From contig NZ_CH724107.1 of NCBI RefSeq assembly GCF_000153305.1, forward strand, positions 1,960,853 through 2,014,702: a stretch of 53,850 nt of DNA, given 5' to 3'. Of the stretch, positions 1 to 9,521 are shown piece after piece. Under the pieces are notes generated by a model. It saw only the letters and a list, made by a program, of their open reading frames with translations. It was not told where the DNA came from and searched no databases. How positions within the stretch are numbered: position 1 is the first letter of the stretch; every line of letters starts with the position of its first letter. The DNA is from Oceanicola granulosus HTCC2516. GTDB lineage: Bacteria; Pseudomonadota; Alphaproteobacteria; Rhodobacterales; Rhodobacteraceae. The translations under genes were made by a program, and so were the position numbers.

Positions 1-460
<460 letters not shown>

Positions 461-480
461 GGCCGCGCGTAGGAGAGACC

Positions 481-1086
481 ATGGAAAAGTTCACCACCCT
501 GACCGGCATCGCCGCCCCGCTCCCGCTGATCAACGTCGACACCGACATGATCATCCCCAAGCAGTTCCTGAAGACGATCCACCGCACGGGTCTCGGCAAG
601 AACCTGTTCGACGAGATGCGCTACGACGACGACGGCAACGAGATCCCCGATTTCGTGCTCAACCAGCCGGCCTATCGCGACGCCGAGATCCTCGTCTCGG
701 GCGACAATTTCGGCTGCGGCTCGTCGCGCGAGCACGCGCCTTGGGCGATCCTCGATTTCGGCATCCGCTGCGTCATCGCGCCCAGCTTCGCCGACATCTT
801 CTTCAACAACTGCTTCAAGAACGGCATCCTGCCCATCGCGCTGCCGCAGGAGCAGGTCGACCTGCTGATGAAGGACGCCGAGAAGGGCGCGAACGCGCGC
901 ATGACCGTCGATCTCGAGGCGCAGGAGATCAACACCTCCGACGGCCAGGTCATCCCGTTCGAGGTCGACCCGTTCCGCAAGCACTGCCTGCTCGAGGGGC
1001 TCGACGACATCGGCCTGACGATGGAGAAGGCGCCCGCCATCGAGGCCTTCGAGAGCCGCGTCGCGCAGGAGCGCCCCTGGGTCTGA
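481..1086 (+). CDS. leuD: 3-isopropylmalate dehydratase small subunit
   Basis: 201-residue LeuD, the swivel subunit that pairs with LeuC in the isopropylmalate isomerase of leucine synthesis. It shows the family N-terminus ([16 protein letters not shown]), the [16 protein letters not shown] signature and a C-terminal [17 protein letters not shown] block, and has the normal family length. The ATG follows leuC by 20 bases with a good AGGAGA ribosome site at 470-475, so leuC and leuD form one operon. A GC-rich hairpin (1095-1114) follows the stop. Confidence 0.97.
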   Translation: MEKFTTLTGIAAPLPLINVDTDMIIPKQFLKTIHRTGLGKNLFDEMRYDDDGNEIPDFVLNQPAYRDAEILVSGDNFGCGSSREHAPWAILDFGIRCVIAPSFADIFFNNCFKNGILPIALPQEQVDLLMKDAEKGANARMTVDLEAQEINTSDGQVIPFEVDPFRKHCLLEGLDDIGLTMEKAPAIEAFESRVAQERPWV

Positions 1087-1408
1087 GCCCGGATGGCCGG
1101 GCTGCCGCCCGGCCTCCCCCACCTCTGGGCGGCCCTACAACATCTTGCGGCACCCCACGCCACACCTTGCCCTATCTCGGCCGCGTCGCACCAATTGTCA
1201 TCGCTCGACTGACAAAAGGTTGCACTTCCGCACCACCAGCGCCTCGGAATCGCCCCCTTTGGATGGCCATTTATCCCCGACTCTTGATGGGCTTGCTGGA
1301 TGTGGGCAGAAACATGGCAAGAATGAGGCACCCGGTCACAATTGACCGGGGACAACGAACAAGCGGGCGGCGACGCATCGCCCGCGGCCGGGTCGAGGGT
1401 AGCGAGCA
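1087..1408 (+). other. gene-free stretch of 322 bases between leuD and a membrane protein gene
   Basis: I see no credible coding sequence here. It holds a GC hairpin just after leuD (arms 1095-1101 and 1108-1114, no T-run), an inverted repeat TGTCA-N9-TGACA at 1197-1215, and an almost perfect 20-base inverted repeat at 1331-1350. The AT content from about 1190 to 1345 is higher than in the flanking genes, as expected for a promoter or leader of the gene at 1409. Confidence 0.5.
1331..1350. promoter_or_regulatory. 20-base inverted repeat upstream of the membrane protein gene
   Basis: Arms CCCGGTCA and TGACCGGG separated by CAAT, 59 bases before the GTG start at 1409. It could be a dimeric operator or an RNA hairpin in the leader. 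There is no T-run after it, so a simple terminator is less likely. No regulator is identified. Confidence 0.4.
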
Positions 1409-2248
1409 GTGATTTCGCGGCTTACAGGTGCGCTGCTGCGTGCGGTTCTGGTGGTCCTGCTGGTCGCGACGCCCTCCATCCTGCTGCCGGGAACCCACGC
1501 CGAAACGACCCAGGTCGTCGCGCTCGTCGCCCTCGTCGGCGCCATCTTCACGCTCATCGAGTACAATTCCGCCTACCCCAGCCTCGTCGAGTTTCGCGAC
1601 GCGCCGCCGTTCAACCGGGTCCGGTTCTTCTCCCTGTTCGCCGGCGTGTTCCTCATCACCGTGATCGCGCGCGGCCAGACCAACCCCACGACGATCACCG
1701 ACTTCTTCACCGTCATCGGCCGCCGCGTCGGCGGCGCGATCGACTTCCCCTACTCGCCGGTGCGTCTCGTGGTGCTGATGATGCCCGACGAGTCGAGCCG
1801 GCAGCTGATCGACAACGTCCGCACCGCCGCCGGGCTCAGCTACCTCATCTCGATCCTGTCGCTGTCGATCTTCGTCCTGGTGCTGCGCGTTGCCCACTGG
1901 CCGGCGCGGACCGGGGGCTTCAACGTCTGGATCAACCTGCCCACCTTCGATCCGACGGCGGGCGGCGACGTGGTCGAGCGACTCAATCGGGACGCGCAGG
2001 TTAACCTCGTCTTAGGGTTTCTTCTGCCATTCCTGATCCCGGCGATCGTGAAGCTCGCCTCGGATCTCCTCAACCCGATCTCGCTGGAGAATCCGCACAC
2101 GCTGATCTGGACGATGACGGCATGGGCATTCCTCCCGGCCTCCCTGTTCATGCGCGGCATCGCGATGAACCGGGTGGCGCAGATGATCTCGAACCAGCGC
2201 CAGCGCGCCTACGCGGCCGCGCAGGGCGAGAACGTCGCGCACGCCTGA
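1409..2248 (+). CDS. multi-pass membrane protein of unknown function
   Basis: 279-residue protein with about five or six hydrophobic segments (roughly residues 8-27, 35-52, 72-88, 142-165, 200-222 and 235-252) and a polar loop around 165-195 (FDPTAGGDVVERLNRD). I do not recognise a named domain; similar uncharacterised membrane proteins are, as far as I recall, common in Rhodobacterales. The start is the GTG at 1409; no other in-frame start fits as well with the first membrane segment. The stop overlaps the start region of the next gene, suggesting co-transcription. Confidence 0.75.
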   Translation: MISRLTGALLRAVLVVLLVATPSILLPGTHAETTQVVALVALVGAIFTLIEYNSAYPSLVEFRDAPPFNRVRFFSLFAGVFLITVIARGQTNPTTITDFFTVIGRRVGGAIDFPYSPVRLVVLMMPDESSRQLIDNVRTAAGLSYLISILSLSIFVLVLRVAHWPARTGGFNVWINLPTFDPTAGGDVVERLNRDAQVNLVLGFLLPFLIPAIVKLASDLLNPISLENPHTLIWTMTAWAFLPASLFMRGIAMNRVAQMISNQRQRAYAAAQGENVAHA

Positions 2249-3306
2249 TCCTGCTGGCGCTGGCGCTCTGCTGCCTCGCCGCCCTGCCCGCCGCCGCCCA
2301 GACGCTCCGCCTCGCCGTCTACGCCGCCCCCCTGTCGCGCGACGGGCCGGGCCTGCTGCTGCGCGACATCGGCAAGGACGAGGCCCAGGCCGCCGCCGCC
2401 GCCCGCATCGTCGCCGAGGTCGCGCCCGACATCCTCGTCCTCACCGACATCGACTACGATCACGGCCTCGCCGCCCTCACCGCCTTCGCCGACAGGGCCG
2501 GCGGCTACCCGCACCGCTTCGCGCTCCGCCCCAACGGCGGCATGGCGACGGGCGTCGATCTCGACGGCGACGGCCGCGTCGACGCGCGCGACGCGCAGGG
2601 CTACGGCCGCTTCGCCGGCGACGGCGGCATGGCCGTGCTGTCGCGCCACCCGATCCTCGCCGAGGAGGTGCGCGACTTCTCCGCCCTGCTCTGGCGCGAC
2701 CTGCCCGGCGCGACACTGCCCACCCGCGACGGCGCGCCCTTTCCGACCCCCGAGGCGCAGGCGATCCAGCGGCTGTCCTCCAACGGCCACTGGGCAGTGC
2801 CGGTCGCCACCCCCGGCGGGCGGCTGACCCTGCTGGTCCACGACGCCACGCCCCCGGTTTTCGACGGCCCCGAAGACCGCAACGGCCTGCGCGCGCGCGA
2901 CGAGCTGCGGCTCTGGCAGGTGCTGCTCGACGGCGGGCTCGGCGCGCCGCCGCCCGCGCCGTTCGTCGTGATGGCCAACACCAACCTCGACCCCGCCGAC
3001 GGCGAGGGCGACCGCTCCGCCATGGCCGCCTTCCTCGCCGATCCGCGCCTGCAGGACCCGCGCCCCGCCAGCCCCGGCGGAGCCGCCGCGCCCTCGCCCG
3101 GCCACGCGGGCGACCCAAGCCTCGCCACCGCCGACTGGGACGAGGCGAACTCGGCGGGCAACCTGCGCGTCGCCTACATCCTGCCCTCCGCCGACCTCGC
3201 CGTCACCGGGGCCGGCGTTTTCTGGCCCGCCGCCGGCACCCCCGGCGCCGACCTGCTCGCGGAGGCCGGGCCGCACCGGCTGGTCTGGGTGGACATCGCG
3301 CCCTGA
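2122..3306 (+). CDS. exported endonuclease/exonuclease/phosphatase-fold protein
   Basis: Looks like a member of the endonuclease/exonuclease/phosphatase superfamily: DILVLTDIDYDHG near the start of the mature domain, MAVLSRHPI, VVMANTNLDPADGEGD (the family's N-x-D metal/active-site region) and a C-terminal NLRVAYILPS block. Substrate unknown. A signal peptide is visible (basic RERRARL, hydrophobic LILLALALCCLAALPAAA, cleavage near AAAQ), so the product is probably periplasmic. The true start is unclear: the ATG at 2122 overlaps the upstream gene by 127 bases and puts about 40 residues before the signal peptide, while CTG 2245 would lose its basic residues. Confidence 0.75.
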   Translation: MGIPPGLPVHARHRDEPGGADDLEPAPARLRGRAGRERRARLILLALALCCLAALPAAAQTLRLAVYAAPLSRDGPGLLLRDIGKDEAQAAAAARIVAEVAPDILVLTDIDYDHGLAALTAFADRAGGYPHRFALRPNGGMATGVDLDGDGRVDARDAQGYGRFAGDGGMAVLSRHPILAEEVRDFSALLWRDLPGATLPTRDGAPFPTPEAQAIQRLSSNGHWAVPVATPGGRLTLLVHDATPPVFDGPEDRNGLRARDELRLWQVLLDGGLGAPPPAPFVVMANTNLDPADGEGDRSAMAAFLADPRLQDPRPASPGGAAAPSPGHAGDPSLATADWDEANSAGNLRVAYILPSADLAVTGAGVFWPAAGTPGADLLAEAGPHRLVWVDIAP

Positions 3307-3379
3307 GCCGGGGGCTGGACGGCGGCGGCGATCTGCACGAGACAGGCGCCGAACCCGTTAGCGCCACCGGAGACACCCC

Positions 3380-5803
3380 ATGCCCGACCGCGACCCCATC
3401 GCCCTCGCCGCCGACCTGACGCTCGAGGAACAGGTCCGCCTGCTCTCCGGGCAGGACGACTGGTCCGTCGCCCCCGTCGAGCGGCTCGGGATCGGCAGCC
3501 TGCGCGTCACCGACGGCCCCAACGGCGCGCGCGGCGGCGGCGGCCTGACCGGCGGCGTCAAGGCCACCGCCTTCCCCGTCGGCATCGCCATCGGCGCGAG
3601 CTGGAACATCGAGCTCGTCGAGGAGATCGGCGCGGCGCTCGCCGACGAGGCCCGGGACAAGAGCTGCCACGTCCTGCTCGCGCCCACGATCAACCTCCAG
3701 CGCGGCCCGCTCAACGGCCGCAACTTCGAGTGCTACTCCGAAGACCCCTACCTCACCGCCCGCCTCGCCGTCGGCTACATCCGCGGCCTTCAGGACAACG
3801 GGATCGCCGCCACGCCCAAGCACTTCGTCGGCAACGAGAGCGAGATCCAGCGCACCACCATGTCGTCGGAAATCGACGAGCGCGCCCTGCGCGAGCTCTA
3901 CCTCGTCCCGTTCGAGGCGGCGGTGAAGGAGGCCGGAACGTGGGCGATCATGTCGTCCTACAACCGCCTCAACGGCACCTACACCTCCGAGCACCCGTGG
4001 CTGCTGAACGAGGTGCTGCGCGACCAGTGGGGCTACGACGGCGTGGTGATGAGCGACTGGTTCGGCTCCCACACCACCGCCGCGACGATCAATGCCGGGC
4101 TCGACCTCGAGATGCCCGGCCCGACCCGCGACCGGGGCGACAAGCTCGTCGCCGCCGTCGAGGCCGGCGAGGTCGCCCCCGAGACCATCGCCACGCGCGC
4201 CGCCAACATGCTGCGCCTGATGCAGCGCACCGGCGCCATCGACGACCAGGGCTCCCGCGACGAGCGCGCCGTCGAGCGCGACAGCACCCGCGCGCTCGTC
4301 CGCCGCGCCGGGGCCGAGGCGACGGTGCTGCTGAAGAACAACGGCATCCTGCCGCTCTCCGGCACGCCCCACATCGCCGTCGTCGGCCCCAATGCCCCCC
4401 TCGCGCGCGCCATGGGCGGCGGCTCGGCGCAGCTCAACGCCCACCGCCTGGTGTCGCCCGCCGAGGGCCTGCGCGCCGCGCTCGGCGACAACCGCGTCAG
4501 CGTCGCCGCCGGCTGCGATAACCACCGCTTCGAGCCGGTGCTCTCGGGCCGCTTCCGCGTCGAGTGGTTCGCCAACACCGACCTCGCGGGCGCGCCGGTC
4601 CATGTCGAGACGGTGACCGACACCGAGGCGTTCCTCGTCCAGGGCATCGGCGGCGGCAAGGTCGATCCGGGGGAGTGCTCCTTCCGCCTGACCGGCACCT
4701 ACACGCCCGACCGCGCCGGGCTGCACCGGGCGGGCATCCACTGCGCCGGCCGCGCGCGGCTGTTCATCGACGACCAGCTCGTCGCCGACGCGTGGGACGG
4801 CTGGACCCGGGGCAGCACCTTCTTCGAGGAGGGCAACGATCCGGTCGTCGGCGAGGTGGATCTGTCGGAGGGCGCGCACGAGGTGCGCCTCGAGTACCGC
4901 ACCGCCCCCGCCTTCAACCTCCACGTCCGCGCCTACCAGCTCGGGATCGGCCGCCCCCGCGACGACGCCGACTTCGCCGAGGCCGTCGAGGCCGCGCGCG
5001 GCGCCGACGTGGCGGTGGTCTGCGTGGGGCGCAACGCCGAGTGGGACACCGAGGGCTGGGACCTGCCGTCGATGACCCTCCCCGGCCGGCAGGACGACCT
5101 CGTCGCCGCCGTCGCCGCCGTGGCGAAAACGACCATCGTGGTGCTCCAGACGGGCGGGCCGGTCGAGATGCCGTGGCACGACGACGTCGCCGCGATCCTG
5201 CAGGCCTGGTACCCGGGCCAGGAGGCCGGCCACGCCCTCGCCGACGTGCTGACCGGCGCGGTGGAGCCCTCGGGCCGGCTGCCGCAGACCTTCCCCCGCC
5301 GCCTCGCCGACGCCCCCACCCAGGGCAAGGGCGCCGAGGCCTACCCCGGCAAAAACGGCCGCGTCGTCTACGCCGAGGGGCTGGGCATCGGCTACCGCGC
5401 GGACGGGCCGGCGCCGCTCTACCCGTTCGGCCACGGGCTCGGCTACACCGACATCGACATCACCGCCGTCGAGGCGGCGGACGACCGTGTCAGCGTCACC
5501 GTCGAAAATCGCGGCGCCCGCGCCGGCGCGCAGGTGGTGCAGCTCTACGTCGCCCCCGAGGCGGCGCCGGTGCCGCGGCCGGAGGCGGAGCTGAAGGGGT
5601 TCGCGAAGGTCCGCCTCGAGCCCGGCGCACGGGCGGAGGTATCGTTCGAGCTGCCCGACCGCGCCTTCGCGTGGTTCGACGTGGCGGCGCAGGAATGGGT
5701 CGCCTCCCCCGGCCGCTACCGCCTCTACGCCGCCCTCTCCGCCGCCGACCGCCGGTTCAGCGCCACGATCGAGCGGACGGAGGAGGTGCGCATGGCGCCA
5801 TGA
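3380..5803 (+). CDS. glycoside hydrolase family 3 beta-glucosidase with PA14 insert
   Basis: 807-residue GH3 enzyme releasing terminal beta-linked sugars from oligosaccharides. Order: TIM-barrel GH3 N-domain (about 10-290) with KHFVGNESE and the catalytic nucleophile Asp226 in VMSDWFGSH; GH3 C-domain interrupted by a PA14 module (about 390-520, FRVEWFANTDLAG to LEYRTAP); rest of the C-domain (QAWYPGQEAGHALADVLTG); and a fibronectin-III-like C-terminal domain (PFGHGLGYT to the end). No signal peptide, so probably cytoplasmic, acting on imported oligosaccharides. GGAG lies 7 bases before the ATG. Substrate specificity cannot be read from the sequence. Confidence 0.95.
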   Translation: MPDRDPIALAADLTLEEQVRLLSGQDDWSVAPVERLGIGSLRVTDGPNGARGGGGLTGGVKATAFPVGIAIGASWNIELVEEIGAALADEARDKSCHVLLAPTINLQRGPLNGRNFECYSEDPYLTARLAVGYIRGLQDNGIAATPKHFVGNESEIQRTTMSSEIDERALRELYLVPFEAAVKEAGTWAIMSSYNRLNGTYTSEHPWLLNEVLRDQWGYDGVVMSDWFGSHTTAATINAGLDLEMPGPTRDRGDKLVAAVEAGEVAPETIATRAANMLRLMQRTGAIDDQGSRDERAVERDSTRALVRRAGAEATVLLKNNGILPLSGTPHIAVVGPNAPLARAMGGGSAQLNAHRLVSPAEGLRAALGDNRVSVAAGCDNHRFEPVLSGRFRVEWFANTDLAGAPVHVETVTDTEAFLVQGIGGGKVDPGECSFRLTGTYTPDRAGLHRAGIHCAGRARLFIDDQLVADAWDGWTRGSTFFEEGNDPVVGEVDLSEGAHEVRLEYRTAPAFNLHVRAYQLGIGRPRDDADFAEAVEAARGADVAVVCVGRNAEWDTEGWDLPSMTLPGRQDDLVAAVAAVAKTTIVVLQTGGPVEMPWHDDVAAILQAWYPGQEAGHALADVLTGAVEPSGRLPQTFPRRLADAPTQGKGAEAYPGKNGRVVYAEGLGIGYRADGPAPLYPFGHGLGYTDIDITAVEAADDRVSVTVENRGARAGAQVVQLYVAPEAAPVPRPEAELKGFAKVRLEPGARAEVSFELPDRAFAWFDVAAQEWVASPGRYRLYAALSAADRRFSATIERTEEVRMAP

Positions 5804-5817
5804 TCCGGAGCGGAGAG

Positions 5818-5875
5818 CCGGGCGGAAGCCCGGCCTACAGGGCCGCCGGACACGTAGGCCGGGCTTCAGCCCGGC
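5818..5875. repeat. inverted pair of dispersed hairpin repeats (family A)
   Basis: Two copies of the palindromic unit GTAGGCCGGGCTTCAGCCC(GGC): one on the minus strand at 5818-5838 and one on the plus strand at 5854-5875, facing each other across 15 bases. Each is a hairpin (GCCGGGC/GCCCGGC), and the pair can form a larger one. They lie between two convergent genes. Further copies are at 30713-30734 and 36308-36330. The arrangement recalls REP/BIME elements and may help end transcription from both sides. Confidence 0.85.
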
Positions 5876-5888
5876 CCGCGGCGCCCGC

Positions 5889-6593
5889 TCACACCATCCG
5901 GATCACGCTCTTGTCGATCGCCAGCATGTATCCCTGGCGCGCGATGTTCTTCACCAGCAGCTCCGAGATCATCTGGTTGCCCAGCGAGTCGCGCAGCCGC
6001 TTGATCCGCGTCGCGCCCGCAGCCTCCTCGCAGTCCGACGCGTCGCGCCCCGAGATCACCGCCTCGATCTCCGCGCCCGACATCACCTCGTCGTCGAGCC
6101 GCGCCTCGGCGAGGACCGACAGCGTCTCGATCGCCGCGGCAGTGAGCTTGAACTCGAAGTTGTTGAGGTAGACGAGGTTCTGTTCGCGCGCGATCATCAG
6201 CGAGTTGACCTCGATCCCCTTCTGCTCGATCCGGCTCATCCGCCGGTTCAGCGCGATCAGCATCACGAGGAACGCCACCGCCGCGACGAGCAGCGCCGTG
6301 GCGAAGACGAGCAGCACGAAGATCACGAAACGGTAGCTGGTCAGGGTCTCGGAGAAGGCCGTGCCCGACTGCGCGAGGATCTCGAGCAGCTTCACCTCGG
6401 CCTGGCTGGTGAGGTTCGAGTTCTCGACGAAGATGCGCTCGACGCGAGCGTTGAAGGCGTTCGCGTCGGGCAGGTTCATGAAGAGCAGGATCGCCGCGAT
6501 CCCGAGGATCAGGACGATCGAGGCGATGCCCGCGACGACCACCCTGGTCCCGGTCTGTCGCGTTTCAGTAGCGGAGGTAGTAATCTCCCGCAT
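5889..6593 (-). CDS. membrane-tethered winged-helix (OmpR/ToxR-like) regulator candidate
   Basis: 234 residues. Two strong membrane segments (about 18-39 and 89-115) enclose a periplasmic loop of roughly 48 residues; a charged, helical linker follows (NRRMSRIEQKGIEVNSLM), then a C-terminal domain (about 146-234) that matches the OmpR-type winged helix in pattern: FEFKLTAAAIETLSVLAE, a helix ending IEAVISG, a recognition-helix-like TRIKRLRDSLG and a wing-like IARQGYMLAI. This is inferred from pattern, not from a search. Both ends would be cytoplasmic. AGGAGAG precedes the ATG. It overlaps the end of the upstream secreted-protein gene by 29 bases, so the two are co-transcribed. Unlike ToxR/CadC, the DNA-binding-like domain is C-terminal to the membrane part. 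Confidence 0.75.
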   Translation of the reverse strand: MREITTSATETRQTGTRVVVAGIASIVLILGIAAILLFMNLPDANAFNARVERIFVENSNLTSQAEVKLLEILAQSGTAFSETLTSYRFVIFVLLVFATALLVAAVAFLVMLIALNRRMSRIEQKGIEVNSLMIAREQNLVYLNNFEFKLTAAAIETLSVLAEARLDDEVMSGAEIEAVISGRDASDCEEAAGATRIKRLRDSLGNQMISELLVKNIARQGYMLAIDKSVIRMV

Positions 6594-6846
6594 TCTCTCT
6601 CCTCAATTCGGCACCGGCCAGATCGAACACGTCCAGCACTTCGAGCAGCTGCCAGCCCTCGTCGGCCAGGCGGCTGACGAGTTCCTCATTGGCATCGCCC
6701 ACAGTACACGGACCATCGATCTGTGCCACACCGTATTGGAGACGGAGCGGATCGTCCTGCTTTGCCTTGTAGTCCGCGTAGCACTCGGCCGAGGCGGCGG
6801 AAGCGAACGCGGCAAGGAACGTAAGGGAGAGGATAAGTCTTTTCAT
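6565..6846 (-). CDS. small secreted protein co-transcribed with the winged-helix membrane protein
   Basis: 93 residues with a clear signal peptide (MKRLILSLTFLAAFASAASA, cleavage before Glu21). The mature part of about 73 residues has two cysteines (Cys22 and Cys47) that could form a disulphide, and a C-terminal half with EGWQLLEVLDVFDLAGAE. No family recognised. It is the first gene of a two-gene minus-strand unit, and its last codons overlap the start of the membrane regulator, so a periplasmic partner or ligand-sensing role for that regulator is a reasonable guess, but only a guess. Confidence 0.7.
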   Translation of the reverse strand: MKRLILSLTFLAAFASAASAECYADYKAKQDDPLRLQYGVAQIDGPCTVGDANEELVSRLADEGWQLLEVLDVFDLAGAELRRENAGDYYLRY

Positions 6847-6996
6847 CCGCCCAACCTGCCCCCGCGCGGGGTGCTATTCAATAACCACGCGCTCCGCGGC
6901 CGCGCGCTAGGCGATAGCGGCGGGGCGATATCGTATCGGCGTCAGTCACTTGGCCAGAATGGCGGCAGCACCAATCCGGCCGTGAAAGGAAAAGAC
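6847..6996. promoter_or_regulatory. divergent promoter region with GGCGATA repeats
   Basis: 150 bases between the divergent starts at 6846 (minus) and 6997 (plus), more AT-rich than its surroundings. It contains a direct repeat GGCGATA at 6910-6916 and 6924-6930 (14 bases start to start), the second running into an inverted element CGATA-TCG-TATCG at 6926-6938. The spacing and direct-repeat pattern fit a winged-helix regulator site; binding is inference. Confidence 0.4.
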
Positions 6997-7449
6997 ATGC
7001 TCAAGCCGATCGCCACCGCCTTCTGCACGCTCCTCACCGCGAACATGGCGCTCGCGCCCGGAGAGGCAAGCGCCGACCACCGCTACGACCTCTATCCGCC
7101 CACCTACCACCTCGGCGACAGCCTCTACGATCTCTACGAGTACGACGACGAGAGTTCGCCGATCATGCCGCTCCCGGGCTACGGCGAGGAGGAGGGCGAC
7201 GACTGGCGCTGGGACGACGCCCCCGCCCCCGCCGCGCCCGGCCCGGTGCCGGGCTTCTGCCTCGTCGACACACCGACCGGCCGCGGCACGCTGACCCTCC
7301 TGCGCAAGCGCTGCCTGCTGCGCAACTACGCGGATTACGACCGGCTGCCCGGCATCTGCCACGTCCGGACCCGCACCCCCGAGGGCCGCTCCCGTTCGGG
7401 CTACCTTCCCGGCTGCCTCGCCGCGGAGGGCTTCCGTATCGCGTTCTGA
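6997..7449 (+). CDS. secreted protein with acidic segment and four cysteines, function unknown
   Basis: 150 residues starting at the ATG at 6997, preceded by AAAGGA at 6985-6990. A signal peptide ends at about Ala26 (EASA). The mature protein has a Tyr/Asp-rich start (about 27-75, with YEYDDESS and EEEGDDW), a short Pro/Ala linker (75-85) and a C-terminal domain with Cys88, Cys106, Cys121 and Cys140, probably two disulphides. No family recognised. It is transcribed divergently from the winged-helix membrane protein unit, making it a plausible target of that regulator. Confidence 0.7.
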   Translation: MLKPIATAFCTLLTANMALAPGEASADHRYDLYPPTYHLGDSLYDLYEYDDESSPIMPLPGYGEEEGDDWRWDDAPAPAAPGPVPGFCLVDTPTGRGTLTLLRKRCLLRNYADYDRLPGICHVRTRTPEGRSRSGYLPGCLAAEGFRIAF

Positions 7450-7525
7450 CGCGCCCCCCGTGGCGGGGCAAGGCGCCGCTTTTCGCTCTTGTGCTCGCCG
7501 CGCGGGGAAAGGCACAGAGGGGGCC

Positions 7526-8161
7526 ATGGAGATCGTCGCCGACCTGTCCTTCGAGACCCGCGCCCTGCAGCGGGGCTTCGCGCGGATCGCCGGGGTCGAC
7601 GAGGTCGGGCGCGGGCCGCTCGCCGGCCCCGTGACCGCCGCCGCCGTGGTGCTCGACCCGGCCCGCATCCCCGAGGGGCTCGCCGACAGCAAGGCTCTCC
7701 CGCGCGCCCGCCGCGAGGCGCTCGACGCCGAGCTGCGCGAGGTCGCCTGCGTCGCCGTCGCGCATTGCTCGGTGGCCGAAATCGACACCCACAACATCCT
7801 GCGCGCCAGTCACATCGCCATGTGCCGCGCCCTCGCCGCGCTCGAGCAGACCTGCGACCACGCGCTGATCGACGGCAACATGCTGCCCCGCGATCTCGCC
7901 TGTTCGGGCGAAGCGCTCGTGAAGGGGGACGCGCGCTGTTTGTCCATCGCCGCCGCGTCGATCGTGGCCAAGGTGGCGCGCGATCGCATCATGGTGGACT
8001 TGGCGCAACAGCATCCCGGCTACGGCTGGGAGACCAACATGGGGTACGGGACGAAGGGCCACAGGTCGGCGCTCCAAAATCTCGGAGTGACCCCACACCA
8101 TAGGCGGAGCTTCGCTCCCATCTACAACATCTTGTATCAAGAGAATTCGCTAAGCGCTTGA
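7526..8161 (+). CDS. rnhB: ribonuclease HII
   Basis: 211-residue RNase HII, which cuts RNA in RNA-DNA hybrids and starts removal of single ribonucleotides from DNA. Visible signatures: GVDEVGRGPLAGPV with catalytic Asp25-Glu26, an ALIDGN motif, and SIAAASIVAKVARDR with the C-terminal acidic residue. The ATG at 7526 follows a purine-rich GAGGGGG; a longer in-frame start at 7460 lacks family similarity in the added residues. It stands directly upstream of ccrM on the same strand. Confidence 0.97.
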   Translation: MEIVADLSFETRALQRGFARIAGVDEVGRGPLAGPVTAAAVVLDPARIPEGLADSKALPRARREALDAELREVACVAVAHCSVAEIDTHNILRASHIAMCRALAALEQTCDHALIDGNMLPRDLACSGEALVKGDARCLSIAAASIVAKVARDRIMVDLAQQHPGYGWETNMGYGTKGHRSALQNLGVTPHHRRSFAPIYNILYQENSLSA

Positions 8162-8198
8162 TTCAATAAAGATTTTGACAGCGAATCCCCTCTGACTC
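8160..8198 (+). promoter_or_regulatory. cluster of three GANTC methylation sites in front of ccrM
   Basis: GATTC at 8160-8164, GAATC at 8183-8187 and GACTC at 8194-8198, all in the 91 bases between rnhB and the GANTC methyltransferase gene. A TTGACA-like hexamer is at 8175-8180, but no good -10 at 17 bases. In Caulobacter the ccrM promoter also carries GANTC sites and is methylation-sensitive; the same kind of autoregulation is inferred here. No clear CtrA site was seen. Confidence 0.6.
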
Positions 8199-8219
8199 AT
8201 GCTGCAAGCCAACCAATGA

Positions 8220-9359
<1,140 letters not shown>

Positions 9360-9400
9360 TTACCGCCAGTGCCCGCGGCGCCCAGGCCCGCGGCACAACC

Positions 9401-9438
9401 TGCCCCCGGTCGCTCTGGCGAGCGTCGGGGGCATTTTT
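9401..9438 (+). terminator. rho-independent terminator after ccrM
   Basis: Long hairpin: TGCCCCCG (9401-9408) pairs with CGGGGGCA (9426-9433), with an inner CGCT/AGCG stem, followed by TTTTT (9434-9438). A textbook terminator, 42 bases after the ccrM stop. Confidence 0.92.
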
Positions 9439-9468
9439 CGTGGTGCAGGTGCGGCTGTTCGGTATGAA

Positions 9469-9493
9469 GGTGCGCGATAAATGCGCACCCTAC
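9469..9493 (-). repeat. dispersed hairpin repeat, family B, copy 1
   Basis: Unit with arms GGTGCGC and GCGCACC around an AT-rich centre, ending CCCTAC; read on the minus strand it starts GTAGGGTGCGCAT. Same family as 9522-9569, 32402-32429 and 37972-37997. It lies between the ccrM terminator and the convergent alkB gene. Confidence 0.85.
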
Positions 9494-9521
9494 GGCTCAT
9501 CCGGCGACCGCCCGACGCAAA

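Noticed and set aside
3203-5434. A 743-residue minus-strand open frame opposite the GH3 gene
   Set aside because: Low-complexity Arg/Val/Gly/Ala-rich product without motifs, fully opposite a well-supported GH3 gene.
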